DNA from: an uncultured Clostridia bacterium
Lineage (GTDB): Bacteria > Bacillota > Clostridia > Oscillospirales > Acutalibacteraceae
DNA length: 50,439 nucleotides
Reading direction: 5' to 3'
Assembly: GCA_947589485.1 (NCBI GenBank)
Contig: CANQBK010000005.1
Span: forward strand, 1 to 50,439
Below, piece after piece: positions 1 to 6,484 of the stretch. Made by a program: the position numbers and the translations under genes. Position 1 is the first letter of the stretch, and each line of letters opens with the position of its first letter. Below the pieces are notes generated by a model. It was not told the origin of the DNA. It worked only from the letters and a program-made list of their open reading frames with translations, and ran no database searches.

Positions 1-72
1 AGCCTTACGGCTGACGGGCAATTCATCCCACCGCCTTAGAGGCGGGGGACTTCTTGCCCATTTAGGTTAAAA
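1..72. mobile_element. right end of an IS200/IS605-like element (partial)
   Basis: This short stretch matches, with a few differences, the right end of the element at 5432-5844. Both carry a small AGCC...GGCT hairpin, then CAATTCATCCCACCGC, a GCGG-type hairpin, GGGGGACTTCTTGCC and TTTAGGTTAAA. Subterminal hairpins and the GGGGGACTTCTTGCC-type end are typical of IS200/IS605 (TnpB-associated) elements. The rest of the element lies outside the window. The exact end is uncertain by a few bases because of the A run. Confidence 0.6.
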
Positions 73-377
73 TTCACGGTCAAAGACGGACGCATTTTTG
101 ACATATCAAAAGAAAGTCCCAATTCTTCATACAGCTCACGCTGTATTCCCTCACTGCTTGTTTCGCCCGATATAACGTGACCCCCCACGGACAAATCCCA
201 CAAATCGGGGTAGCTCTTTTTATCCTTTTGCCGACGCTGAATCAGCATTTTACCGTCCGAACCGATTATGCACAAATGTACAACCAATCTGTATCTGTCG
301 GGAGGAAAATAATCTCCTTTTTTAACGGTTTCACCTGTTTTTATTCTGTTCTCGTCATACAAATCCCAAAGTTCCAT
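36..377 (-). CDS. Nudix hydrolase, 3' end truncated by an IS end
   Basis: This is the N-terminal two thirds of a Nudix hydrolase, which would cleave a nucleoside diphosphate linked to another moiety. The start MELWDLYDENR resembles the YfcD/isopentenyl-diphosphate-isomerase-like Nudix group. The Nudix box is visible at about residues 66-88, running from GGHVISGE through RELYEELG. The start has a GAGG site 7 bases upstream. After about residue 103 (PSLTVNF) the frame enters the IS200/IS605-like right end, and the last ten residues are encoded by it. Relatives are about 160-170 aa, so the C-terminal third is lost. The catalytic box is intact, but folding and activity are doubtful. Confidence 0.8.
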   Translation of the reverse strand: MELWDLYDENRIKTGETVKKGDYFPPDRYRLVVHLCIIGSDGKMLIQRRQKDKKSYPDLWDLSVGGHVISGETSSEGIQRELYEELGLSFDMSKMRPSLTVNFNLNGQEVPRL

Positions 378-495
378 AACTTTACCTCACAAAGCTCAAA
401 TAAATCATTTATATACCGTCTGCACACTCCAATGACCTAAAGCCGATAATGTCAAAAACTCTTTTTATGTTTACTTGCCGAAAAATATTATCCAA

Positions 496-535
496 AATAA
501 AAATTCGGCACCGAACCTTTAAACAGTTTCGGTGC
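496..535 (-). terminator. intrinsic terminator after tRNA-Leu
   Basis: On the minus strand, immediately after the tRNA 3' end, GGCACCGAA pairs with TTCGGTGCC and is followed by a T-rich tract (AATTTTTATTTT). It would end the tRNA transcript. Confidence 0.8.
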
Positions 536-538
536 CTT

Positions 539-625
539 TGGTGCCGGTAACCGGACTTGAACCGGTACGGATTTTACTCCGAGGGATTTTAAGTCCCTTG
601 CGTCTGCCTATTCCGCCATACCGGC
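539..625 (-). tRNA. tRNA-Leu(UAA)
   Basis: A class II tRNA on the minus strand. The acceptor stem GCCGGTA/TACCGGC is perfect. The anticodon arm GGGA-CTTAAAA-TCCC gives anticodon TAA, there is a long variable arm, the T-arm contains GGTTCAAGTCC, and the 3' CCA is encoded (539-541). It has its own terminator. The flanks carry IS remnants and a small accessory cassette, as is common next to tRNA genes. Confidence 0.95.
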
Positions 626-956
626 AATAAAACAACAATAATATATTACCATATTAGTTTCAAAATATCAAGTATTTTTTTAAACTCAAATTATATTTCT
701 AAATTGCAATATAAAATATCCGTAAATCAAGTGATTAAATGATTTATATTTAACTTATTGAGAAACTTACAAGCGGAACGCCTATTGAAAATACAACAAG
801 GATAGTTGTTAATCCAATATTGAATCATATTGATTTTTCCTTTTGTAATTTAGGTGTTTACCTTTTCTGTCTTTTGTGGTATTGTCTAAGTGACACATAT
901 TGTTTCCTCCGATTATGTTGATTTATTCACTTAACATCTACTGATAGAATTTATAG
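626..956. other. AT-rich gene-poor stretch with possible coding remnants
   Basis: I see no intact gene here. It contains one copy of the 36-bp repeat (684-719). A plus-strand stretch at about 755-830 reads IEKLTSGTPIENTTRIVVNP with no start and with stops on both sides, which may be a decayed coding fragment. Nothing else is recognisable. Confidence 0.4.
684..719. repeat. 36-bp direct repeat, copy 1
   Basis: It begins ACTCA and ends GCAATATAAAATAT, and matches 1636-1671 at 34 of 36 positions in the same orientation. Inside, TATATT and AATATA form a weak hairpin. The two copies bracket the small gene at 1067-1597 and the coding remnant before it. Confidence 0.75.
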
Positions 957-1064
957 GGTGATAAATGTAAAAGAAATAACTTCAAATGTTTTGATTACGG
1001 CGATACTAAATCGGAAAAAGTTAAATATGGAAATTCAGATGAACTACGCATTAAGAAGGGATAG
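957..1064 (+). pseudogene. C-terminal coding remnant upstream of the small gene
   Basis: An open frame of 35 codons follows a TAG and has no start codon. It reads with normal composition to a TAG only 2 bases before the next ATG, ending KYGNSDELRIKKG. A headless C-terminal end placed tightly before a small gene is what a polymorphic-toxin tip followed by its immunity gene would look like. I do not recognise the family, so this is inference only. Confidence 0.3.
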
Positions 1065-1066
1065 CA

Positions 1067-1597
1067 ATGAAAGATGCTTGGATTATCGAATTAAATCTTT
1101 CTTATTATGATAATTTGAATGAATACTTAATATGGTTTTATGATGAAAATGAAAATTCCCGTGTGTTTTCACTGCACAATAAAATAGCCGTTTTTGATTC
1201 TGAACGTTCAGCGTATGAAGCAATGGCAAAACTGAATTTTCAATATAAGGATACGGAAACCTATGATTTGGAACGGCTTGAATACTGGGTACTTACGAAT
1301 AGTCAATCACAGATTTTAAATCCCTCCTCCGGTGAAATCGACTGTAACTTTTTATTAAATTTTTGGAATTTGTTTGATGATATTTTTCAATCATTAAATT
1401 CAGAATTTGAATCTCAAATAACAAAACGTTCCCGAAAATGCTATAACAAATTATTTTATGGTTCCAATCTTCCTGCAATCACACCTGATGAATGTCAATA
1501 CACGCCTGTATTTACAAGAAAAGAGTTGAAATTTATTAGATTGCTTATGAAACGAGGTATTTCCTTTCTCGAAAATAACACAGAATTTGCCGATTGA
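1067..1597 (+). CDS. hypothetical protein, possible immunity protein
   Basis: A 176-aa soluble, slightly acidic protein with no signal peptide or membrane segment. AAGGGA lies 6 bases upstream of the ATG. It begins MKDAWIIELNLSYYDN and is rich in aromatic residues (WFYDEN, NFWNLFDD). I do not recognise the family. It is the only plus-strand gene in this part, starts 2 bases after a headless coding remnant, is bracketed by 36-bp direct repeats, and is followed by a strong hairpin terminator. This fits a displaced toxin-immunity cassette, but the sequence does not prove that. Confidence 0.65.
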   Translation: MKDAWIIELNLSYYDNLNEYLIWFYDENENSRVFSLHNKIAVFDSERSAYEAMAKLNFQYKDTETYDLERLEYWVLTNSQSQILNPSSGEIDCNFLLNFWNLFDDIFQSLNSEFESQITKRSRKCYNKLFYGSNLPAITPDECQYTPVFTRKELKFIRLLMKRGISFLENNTEFAD

Positions 1598-1635
1598 TTT
1601 TTACCTTTTTGGTCATTTTATTATACAACTTACCA

Positions 1636-1671
1636 ACTCATATTATATTTCCAAATTGCAATATAAAATAT
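1636..1671. repeat. 36-bp direct repeat, copy 2
   Basis: Partner of 684-719 with 2 mismatches. It lies directly before the terminator hairpin at 1672-1717. Confidence 0.75.
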
Positions 1672-1717
1672 AATCCCCGTGTCCTGCATATAAAACGCAT
1701 TGTCCGACACGGGGATT
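1672..1717. terminator. bidirectional terminator between convergent genes
   Basis: AATCCCCGTGTC pairs perfectly with GACACGGGGATT around a 22-base loop. Short T-rich tracts lie on both sides, so it can serve the plus-strand gene at 1067-1597 and the minus-strand end of the CAP-protein transcript. Confidence 0.75.
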
Positions 1718-1812
1718 ATTTTACTTATTCGATATTGTATTTATGAACCATTCACCGTATAAAGCCGGTGATATTACGGCGGACTTATTTTTTCAAGTCA
1801 AACCAATAATTA

Positions 1813-3486
1813 TTAATCAAATAATTGAACGTAGTAATTTTTATAAATTCCTATGCCCACTTTAGAAAATTGATTATGAAGAATATTTTCGCGGTGTCCG
1901 GCGGAACTCATCCACGCGCTCATTACCGAATCAACATTTTGATAGCCCCAAGCAATATTCTCTCCTACCAGACCATATCCGATGTTCAAGTCCTCAAGTA
2001 TTGAGAAACACTCTCTTCCGTCAGGTCTTGTATGTGACTGCTTCTTTTCAATTTCCTGTGCACGAACCTGAGCTGCAGCCGTAAGTTTTTTGTCGAGTGT
2101 AAGAGGTTTCAGACCCGCCTGCTGTCTGTAATTGTTAATAAGACTGAGTTCATGGTTCATATCGCTTGTAATTGTAGGTGAAGACGAAATAGCGGTAAGA
2201 TAAACATACTTTGAGGTATAACGTCCTGTTACATCTTTTGCACATATTCTTACTGTATATGACCCTGTCTTATTTTCGGTTTTAAATATGGCCATATCAT
2301 TGGTTGAATAATTTTGTATCGTTTTCCAAGAGCCGTTTCCTATTCTATAATCGAATTTGTATTTGTAAGGCTTTACGCCGCCCGTAAAATCGGCATAAGC
2401 TGCAACCGTGCTGTTGTTAAACACAAAATCGGAGGAAATTTCGCTTCCTGCGTCCCTAAATGTTGACTTCGTATCTTTCTTTACGGTAATTTTCATATAT
2501 TTGGAGGCATATTGACCCTTTGAATCACGCGATGCAATTCTTACGGTATAATAACCGCCGTCATTCGGCATAGTTATCTTTTTGGTGTCGGTATAAACAT
2601 AATCAGTTACATCGACCCAATTATTTTGGCCCTCCTTCTGATATGAAAACTTATATCTGTACGGAGCAACGCCGCCCTTAAATTTAGCGCTTGCAGTTAT
2701 CGTCCAATTTGCCCAAGTAGAATTTGTGCTGATTTTGGAACCGTTTTCAGCAAATTTTTGTTTTGTATCCTTCTTTATCGGTATATAACAATATTTTGAA
2801 AGATACTTGCCTGTTGCGTCTTTTGCCGCAATCCTTACGGTATAATAACCCGGTGTTCCGGGCATTTTAATTTTTTGAACATTATTGTTTACATAACCTG
2901 TTGCGTCAACCCATTTTCCGTTTCCGTTATGATACGAGTATTTGTAGGTATAGGGTTCAACTCCGCCGCTGAATCCCGCGTGCGCTTCAACCGTCCAGTT
3001 TACCCATGTTGTGTTTTGCTGGAGATAGGTAACACCGACTTTGAAAGCACTATTTGTATTTCTTTTAACTGTTACATACAAATATTTTGAAGCATAATTA
3101 TTTTTGGAATCAAGTGAAGCTACTCTTACGGTATAATGTCCCGCAACACTCGGAAGAGTTATTTTTTGACTGTTCTTTGTGGTATATCCCGTAACATCTC
3201 TCCAGCTTCCGTTATTCAAACGATATGAATACTTATACTTGTATGTACCGCTGCCTCCTTTAAACCGTGCGTATGCCGTCAGTGATGACCCCACCCAAAT
3301 AGAAGAAGCACTTACCGACGAGCCGTTGTCTGCGAATTTTGTTGCTGCCGATGCCGTAATCGAGCCGAAGTCCTGCACATAACCGGTTGTTGATGCAACC
3401 GCTCCAACTCCTGTCGCAAGAGTCAACACAAGAGCAGCCGACAAAATCTTTTTTCCGCATTTTTCAATTGTACTTTTGATTGACAT
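1813..3486 (-). CDS. secreted protein with four Ig-like repeats and a C-terminal CAP (SCP/YkwD) domain
   Basis: A 557-aa exported protein. The ATG at 3486 is preferred over an upstream TTG because AGGAGG lies 7 bases before it. Residues 1 to about 48 form a Sec signal (basic start, hydrophobic core, ASA end). Four repeats of about 93 aa follow, each with the pattern F(A/K)GG-x-PY-KYKYSY...TVR(I/V)A..D..G.Y.SKY, like a triple-tyrosine or Ig-like fold. The C-terminal ~115 aa are a CAP domain with SHTRPDG, GENIAWG and GHRENIL, supplying the conserved His/Glu cavity residues, and ending YYVQLF. No LPXTG, SLH or membrane anchor is seen. It shares its repeat type with the C39-peptidase protein at 16758-19208. 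The role is probably at the cell wall or outside the cell; its activity is unknown. Confidence 0.9.
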   Translation of the reverse strand: MSIKSTIEKCGKKILSAALVLTLATGVGAVASTTGYVQDFGSITASAATKFADNGSSVSASSIWVGSSLTAYARFKGGSGTYKYKYSYRLNNGSWRDVTGYTTKNSQKITLPSVAGHYTVRVASLDSKNNYASKYLYVTVKRNTNSAFKVGVTYLQQNTTWVNWTVEAHAGFSGGVEPYTYKYSYHNGNGKWVDATGYVNNNVQKIKMPGTPGYYTVRIAAKDATGKYLSKYCYIPIKKDTKQKFAENGSKISTNSTWANWTITASAKFKGGVAPYRYKFSYQKEGQNNWVDVTDYVYTDTKKITMPNDGGYYTVRIASRDSKGQYASKYMKITVKKDTKSTFRDAGSEISSDFVFNNSTVAAYADFTGGVKPYKYKFDYRIGNGSWKTIQNYSTNDMAIFKTENKTGSYTVRICAKDVTGRYTSKYVYLTAISSSPTITSDMNHELSLINNYRQQAGLKPLTLDKKLTAAAQVRAQEIEKKQSHTRPDGRECFSILEDLNIGYGLVGENIAWGYQNVDSVMSAWMSSAGHRENILHNQFSKVGIGIYKNYYVQLFD

Positions 3487-3518
3487 TTTCAATCCTCCTC
3501 ATTAAAATTGTATAGTAT

Positions 3519-3547
3519 ATTATAACAAAACATTTCTATTTTGTAAA
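3519..3547 (-). promoter_or_regulatory. sigma-A promoter of the CAP-domain gene
   Basis: On the minus strand TTTACA (3542-3547) and TATAAT (3519-3524) are separated by 17 bases. TG precedes the -10 by one base (extended -10). It lies about 30 bases upstream of the start codon. Confidence 0.8.
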
Positions 3548-3574
3548 GTACAAATAAATAAAAAGAAATAACGG

Positions 3575-3603
3575 AAAAAGGACGGTTTGTGCACCGTCCT
3601 TTT
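3575..3603 (-). terminator. intrinsic terminator
   Basis: AAAAGGACGGT pairs with ACCGTCCTTTT around a 6-base loop, with T-rich flanks on both strands. It follows the small gene at 3679-4068 on the minus strand and insulates the promoter of the CAP-domain gene. Confidence 0.75.
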
Positions 3604-3678
3604 CGTTTTATGGGGAGCTTTGAATCCAGTGGTTTTAAAGTTGATTTACTACATTTGATAATAAACACATATCTTAGC

Positions 3679-4068
3679 TTAAATCAGTTCTCTGAGCAAA
3701 TCCCTCATTCTTGAAGTGATTTTCCAGCAGTTTTCAATAGGCTGACCTATACAAGACCAATATACAATATTATCGTAAAGTTCATCGTCGATTAGTATCT
3801 GACGAAATTCTTTCCATAGCCTTTCAGCATATTCCGTATCATCAGTGAACCTCAATAGATCTTCAATGCCTTGAATTATCATATCGCTTAATAATCTTTT
3901 GTCTGAATACTTACCTGATGAATCCATTTCCTCAGAATACTTCTTATAAAATTTGATATAATCCTCTGTTCGAGTATAATCTCCTGCGCAGAATTCCCAG
4001 TCTTGATCCCAATCTTCCGGCTCTCTTACACCACATTCTTCATTCAGTTTTCTTACTAATTCAAACAT
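3679..4068 (-). CDS. small acidic hypothetical protein
   Basis: A 129-aa acidic, soluble protein starting MFELVRKLNEECG. The ATG at 4068 is chosen because AGGAGG lies 7 bases upstream. The open frame continues another 35 codons upstream, but that part reads as the core of an IS1-type transposase (see 4081-4454), so the longer frame is a chance fusion. Trp- and Asp-rich blocks (EPEDWDQDWEFC) and the size recall immunity-type proteins, but I do not recognise the family. It is followed by a strong terminator. Confidence 0.6.
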   Translation of the reverse strand: MFELVRKLNEECGVREPEDWDQDWEFCAGDYTRTEDYIKFYKKYSEEMDSSGKYSDKRLLSDMIIQGIEDLLRFTDDTEYAERLWKEFRQILIDDELYDNIVYWSCIGQPIENCWKITSRMRDLLRELI

Positions 4069-4080
4069 AATAGCACCTCC

Positions 4081-4454
4081 TGTATAATAAAAATCAGCTT
4101 CGGGTGAATTGTCAACAATATTTTGTATTCGTTCACTCGATTTATCAGACGCAACGTCAAAACCGACTATCAAACGTGGTTTTCAGCTTATCATCTTTAT
4201 TAAATAAAATTTTCACGAGTTTCGCAAGTACCTTTTTTGCCTGCAAACCAATAAAGTTCATCTAACTCGCGTTCCGACGGCAAGTTTTCAACATCAGGAT
4301 ATTCGTGCTTTTTTGGATTAAGCGTATACCCTGTACTGCAGTCTTTACACCTGCAGCGTTGAGTTCCTGATCTGTTATATCCTATCTTAATTTAATTTTC
4401 CTGTTTATTGCAATTTGGACATATCTTTCCTTCTTCTATCGTTGCCTTTCTCAT
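4081..4454 (-). pseudogene. decayed IS1-type transposase
   Basis: The remnant starts MRKATIEEGKICPNCNKQEN with AAGGAG before the ATG, then has a stop. It resumes as GYNRSGTQRCRCKDCSTGYT, completing a CxxC...CxxC zinc ribbon, and continues NPKKHEYPDVENLPSERELD then ELYWFAGKKGTCETREN. After more frame damage it ends PRLIVGFDVASDKSSERIQ and NIVDNSPEADFYYT. These blocks are, in order, those of the IS1-type transposases common in Clostridia (zinc ribbon, ELYWF, TREN, PRQIVGFDVA, DNxPEAD). The C-terminal catalytic half is missing and the remnant runs straight into the gene at 3679-4068. Confidence 0.75.
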
Positions 4455-4532
4455 TTTCTTCAACTCCTTATGGATTTTTTTATTATACCATAATGTTCGC
4501 TAAACGTCCACTCCTTAAAATAGCGCAGTGCC

Positions 4533-4634
4533 TGCGCTCTCAATTCGCGCTGTCGCTCACTCCGTTCGCTCTTACTGTAAACGATAAGTATATTCGCGCG
4601 GCGTTAGTTATTTTAGCCATAATCAAAAGTTTCG
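4533..4634 (+). repeat. dispersed intergenic repeat, copy A
   Basis: It starts GCGCAGTGCCTGCGCTCTCA and continues through GTCGCTCACTCCG, ACGATAAGTA, TTCGCGCGGCGTTAGTTA and ends AATCAAAAGTTTCG. The same succession of blocks occurs at 29857-30157 (two tandem units) and at 50146-50411 (one degenerate direct and one inverted unit). It lies between the transposase remnant and the DUF2798 promoter. Confidence 0.8.
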
Positions 4635-4715
4635 TGAAGCAATTGTTAAATTATATAATAATTACTTCCTAAATTTGTTTGATTGCACTTATTTACCAAT
4701 TTTTTAATGCTTTTC

Positions 4716-4745
4716 TTGACACACAAAAATTTAAAATGATATAAT
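4716..4745 (+). promoter_or_regulatory. sigma-A promoter of the DUF2798 gene
   Basis: Consensus TTGACA (4716-4721) and TATAAT (4740-4745) with an 18-base spacer. The transcript would start near 4752 and carry a leader of about 150 bases. Confidence 0.85.
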
Positions 4746-4785
4746 AATTACACAGTATAATAATTTAAAACAATAATGCATAACG

Positions 4786-4872
4786 ACACAAGTGGTACTT
4801 TTTAAGTATGTAAATCTGATTACGGAACAATGCGTTTCCGTTTTGGTTTGCCTTTTAAATTACCGCTTGTGT
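4786..4872 (+). promoter_or_regulatory. structured 5' leader, candidate cis-regulatory RNA
   Basis: ACACAAGTGGTA (4786-4797) pairs with TACCGCTTGTGT (4861-4872) over 12 bp with one G-U. This closes a 63-base domain that contains at least one further hairpin (ACGGAA/TTTCCGT, about 4825-4845). The closing stem ends about 12 bases before the ribosome binding site of the DUF2798 gene. I do not recognise it as a known riboswitch class. Confidence 0.45.
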
Positions 4873-4901
4873 TTTATTATGCAAAAAGGAGAGGTTTTAT
4901 T

Positions 4902-5525
4902 ATGCCAAGAAATCAATTTCAAAGAATGGTCTTTGCGTTTATCACAGTCGTTATTACCGTACACGCATTTGTCTTTTACAACATTTACGTTGTAAACGGT
5001 TCAATGCTTATGTCCGCAAACGGCACCGATAATGTATTCGACGCAGTAAACAAACAGGGCGGAATTTATATGTTCGGCTCATATTTGCCCGTATGGCTTA
5101 TTATAATTACAGAATTTATCTTTGCTTATATTCTTGAAATTACGGTAGGAAGCCCGTTGTCTTTTAAAATTGCGTCAAAGCACTTTAACCCGAGACAAAC
5201 AAATCCTTTAATTTTTGAAACGGCAATAATCTGCGCCACAGTAGCACTTATGTGTCCTATGATGAGCTTCATCGCATCGGTAATTTATTATCCGTTCTAT
5301 ACGGGATTTAATATAATTACTCTGCTTTCAACATGGTTCAAACTCGTTTGTTTCAATTTGCCGTTTGCGTTTTTCTCCCAGCTTCTTTTCATACAGCCGC
5401 TTGTCCGCAAAATTTTTAGACTTATTTTTACATCTGACAGTGACATACTCCCGCCGCCTACGCTTCGCTTAGAGGCGGGGGCTTCTCGCTCAAGTATGGT
5501 AACCCATACAGTATCAACGAGCTAA
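4902..5525 (+). CDS. DUF2798 family membrane protein with IS-altered C-terminus
   Basis: A small inner-membrane protein made of two related halves, each with a pair of hydrophobic segments (for example FAFITVVITVHAFVFYN and LIIITEFIFAYILEIT). This is typical of the DUF2798 family, whose function is unknown. The ATG at 4902 has AAGGAGAGG upstream. The native sequence runs to RKIFRLIF near 5429. The last ~32 codons are read from an inserted IS200/IS605-like element. Skipping the insert (resuming at 5841) gives an in-frame tail KKTASLKQESAAVTVSE and a stop at 5892-5894, so the original protein was about 194 aa. The membrane part is intact, so it may still work. Confidence 0.8.
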   Translation: MPRNQFQRMVFAFITVVITVHAFVFYNIYVVNGSMLMSANGTDNVFDAVNKQGGIYMFGSYLPVWLIIITEFIFAYILEITVGSPLSFKIASKHFNPRQTNPLIFETAIICATVALMCPMMSFIASVIYYPFYTGFNIITLLSTWFKLVCFNLPFAFFSQLLFIQPLVRKIFRLIFTSDSDILPPPTLRLEAGASRSSMVTHTVSTS

Positions 5526-5844
5526 CCCCGTGTGTCCCACGGTTATTTCAGGCTGTCCGCAAAACTGACTTTGCACATTTTACATCCCGACTGGTTACGG
5601 GAAAAAGAGGATACCTGACACCCTTATCATAGAGGAATGATTACCTCTAATCCGTTCTCCTTTCGTAATTCTCTGTATTACGGCTTGGTTATCGCTCTAT
5701 TGTAATACAGGCTTATTTCGATTTCATCTGATTTTAGTATATCACTGTAATTTCATAATGTCAAGAAAAAGTCAGCCTGCGGCTGACCGGCAATTCATCC
5801 CACCGCTTTAGAAGCGGGGGACTTCTTGCCTATTTAGGTTAAAA
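5432..5844. mobile_element. non-autonomous IS200/IS605-like element (about 410 bp)
   Basis: The left end follows TTTTTAC and has the motif GTGACATACTCCCGCC with the hairpin CCGCCT...AGGCGG. The right end has TCAGCC/GGCTGA, an ACCGC...GCGG hairpin, GGGGGACTTCTTGCC and TTTAGGTTAAA. Insertion 3' of a TTAC-like tetranucleotide with no target duplication and with subterminal hairpins is the IS200/IS605 pattern. There is no tnpA or tnpB frame inside, so it would need transposition functions in trans. It splits the 3' end of the DUF2798 gene. The end bases are uncertain by a few positions. Confidence 0.7.
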
Positions 5845-5902
5845 AAACAGCTTCGCTCAAACAAGAATCCGCTGCTGTTACCGTTTCCGAATAAATTACC
5901 CT

Positions 5903-5952
5903 AAAACAGCCGATGCACAGCGTTTTTATAACGCTTACGCATCGGCTGTTTT
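5903..5952. terminator. bidirectional terminator
   Basis: AAAACAGCCGATGC pairs perfectly with GCATCGGCTGTTTT, and an inner AGCGTT/AACGCT stem extends it. T tracts lie on both sides. It ends the DUF2798 transcript (plus strand) and the phage-particle operon (minus strand). Confidence 0.9.
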
Positions 5953-6006
5953 TTATTTCCTATATGTATAGGATACCGTAAAAAGATTCACGGTCTGCAT
6001 AAAATA

Positions 6007-6483
6007 TTACCCACCGCTTAATGTAAATTCAAAATCAAGCCAGCACGGCATATATTCTCCCATCTGAAACTCAATATGTTCCTTTTGCTCATCTGTCAAA
6101 ACATCATCACAAGTAAAAACAATCTTATTTTCCGAAATTTTCTCGGTAAACTCACCGTTTATATTAAATATTTTAGGATACTTTCCCAGCGCAGAAACCG
6201 TATTGTCAATGTTCCCGATTGACATTGCCGCAGTTATCGCATTTCTTCTGCCGTCAACGGTTAAATCGGTATTGCATTTTCTAAGTATACTCTCCCTTAT
6301 CGTCAAACCGTAATCAACCGCTGTCTGTACAAAACATTCCCTTATCAGCTCTTCAACTGCGCTGTATATAATATCCAGCCCTACGGCATAAGCCGCCAAT
6401 TCATTATAAATCATACTTCCTTCTTCAATTTGATACAAACCCGTTTTTGACAGCTTATCTTTCATTGAATCAAACGCCCTCAT
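6007..6483 (-). CDS. XkdU-like baseplate/tail protein (DUF2313 type)
   Basis: A 158-aa protein, last gene of the phage-particle operon. The ATG at 6483 lies right after the stop of the baseplate J gene. It begins MRAFDSMKDKLSKTGLY and contains a long helical region followed by a Thr-rich segment. Position (directly after baseplate J) and size match XkdU/YmfQ-type proteins, which link the baseplate to the fibres in contractile-tail phages. No tail-fibre gene follows; the next element is a terminator. The family assignment rests mainly on synteny. Confidence 0.65.
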   Translation of the reverse strand: MRAFDSMKDKLSKTGLYQIEEGSMIYNELAAYAVGLDIIYSAVEELIRECFVQTAVDYGLTIRESILRKCNTDLTVDGRRNAITAAMSIGNIDNTVSALGKYPKIFNINGEFTEKISENKIVFTCDDVLTDEQKEHIEFQMGEYMPCWLDFEFTLSGG

Positions 6484-6484
6484 T

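Noticed and set aside
1740..1812. Hairpin GCCG...CGGC after the CAP gene as its terminator
   Set aside because: Short stem with no clear T-run in the right place; the strong hairpin at 1672-1717 is the better candidate.
4081..4173. Extension of the small acidic gene to a 164-aa protein
   Set aside because: The first 35 residues are transposase core (VGFDVASDKS...DNSPEAD) and the Shine-Dalgarno site points to the ATG at 4068.
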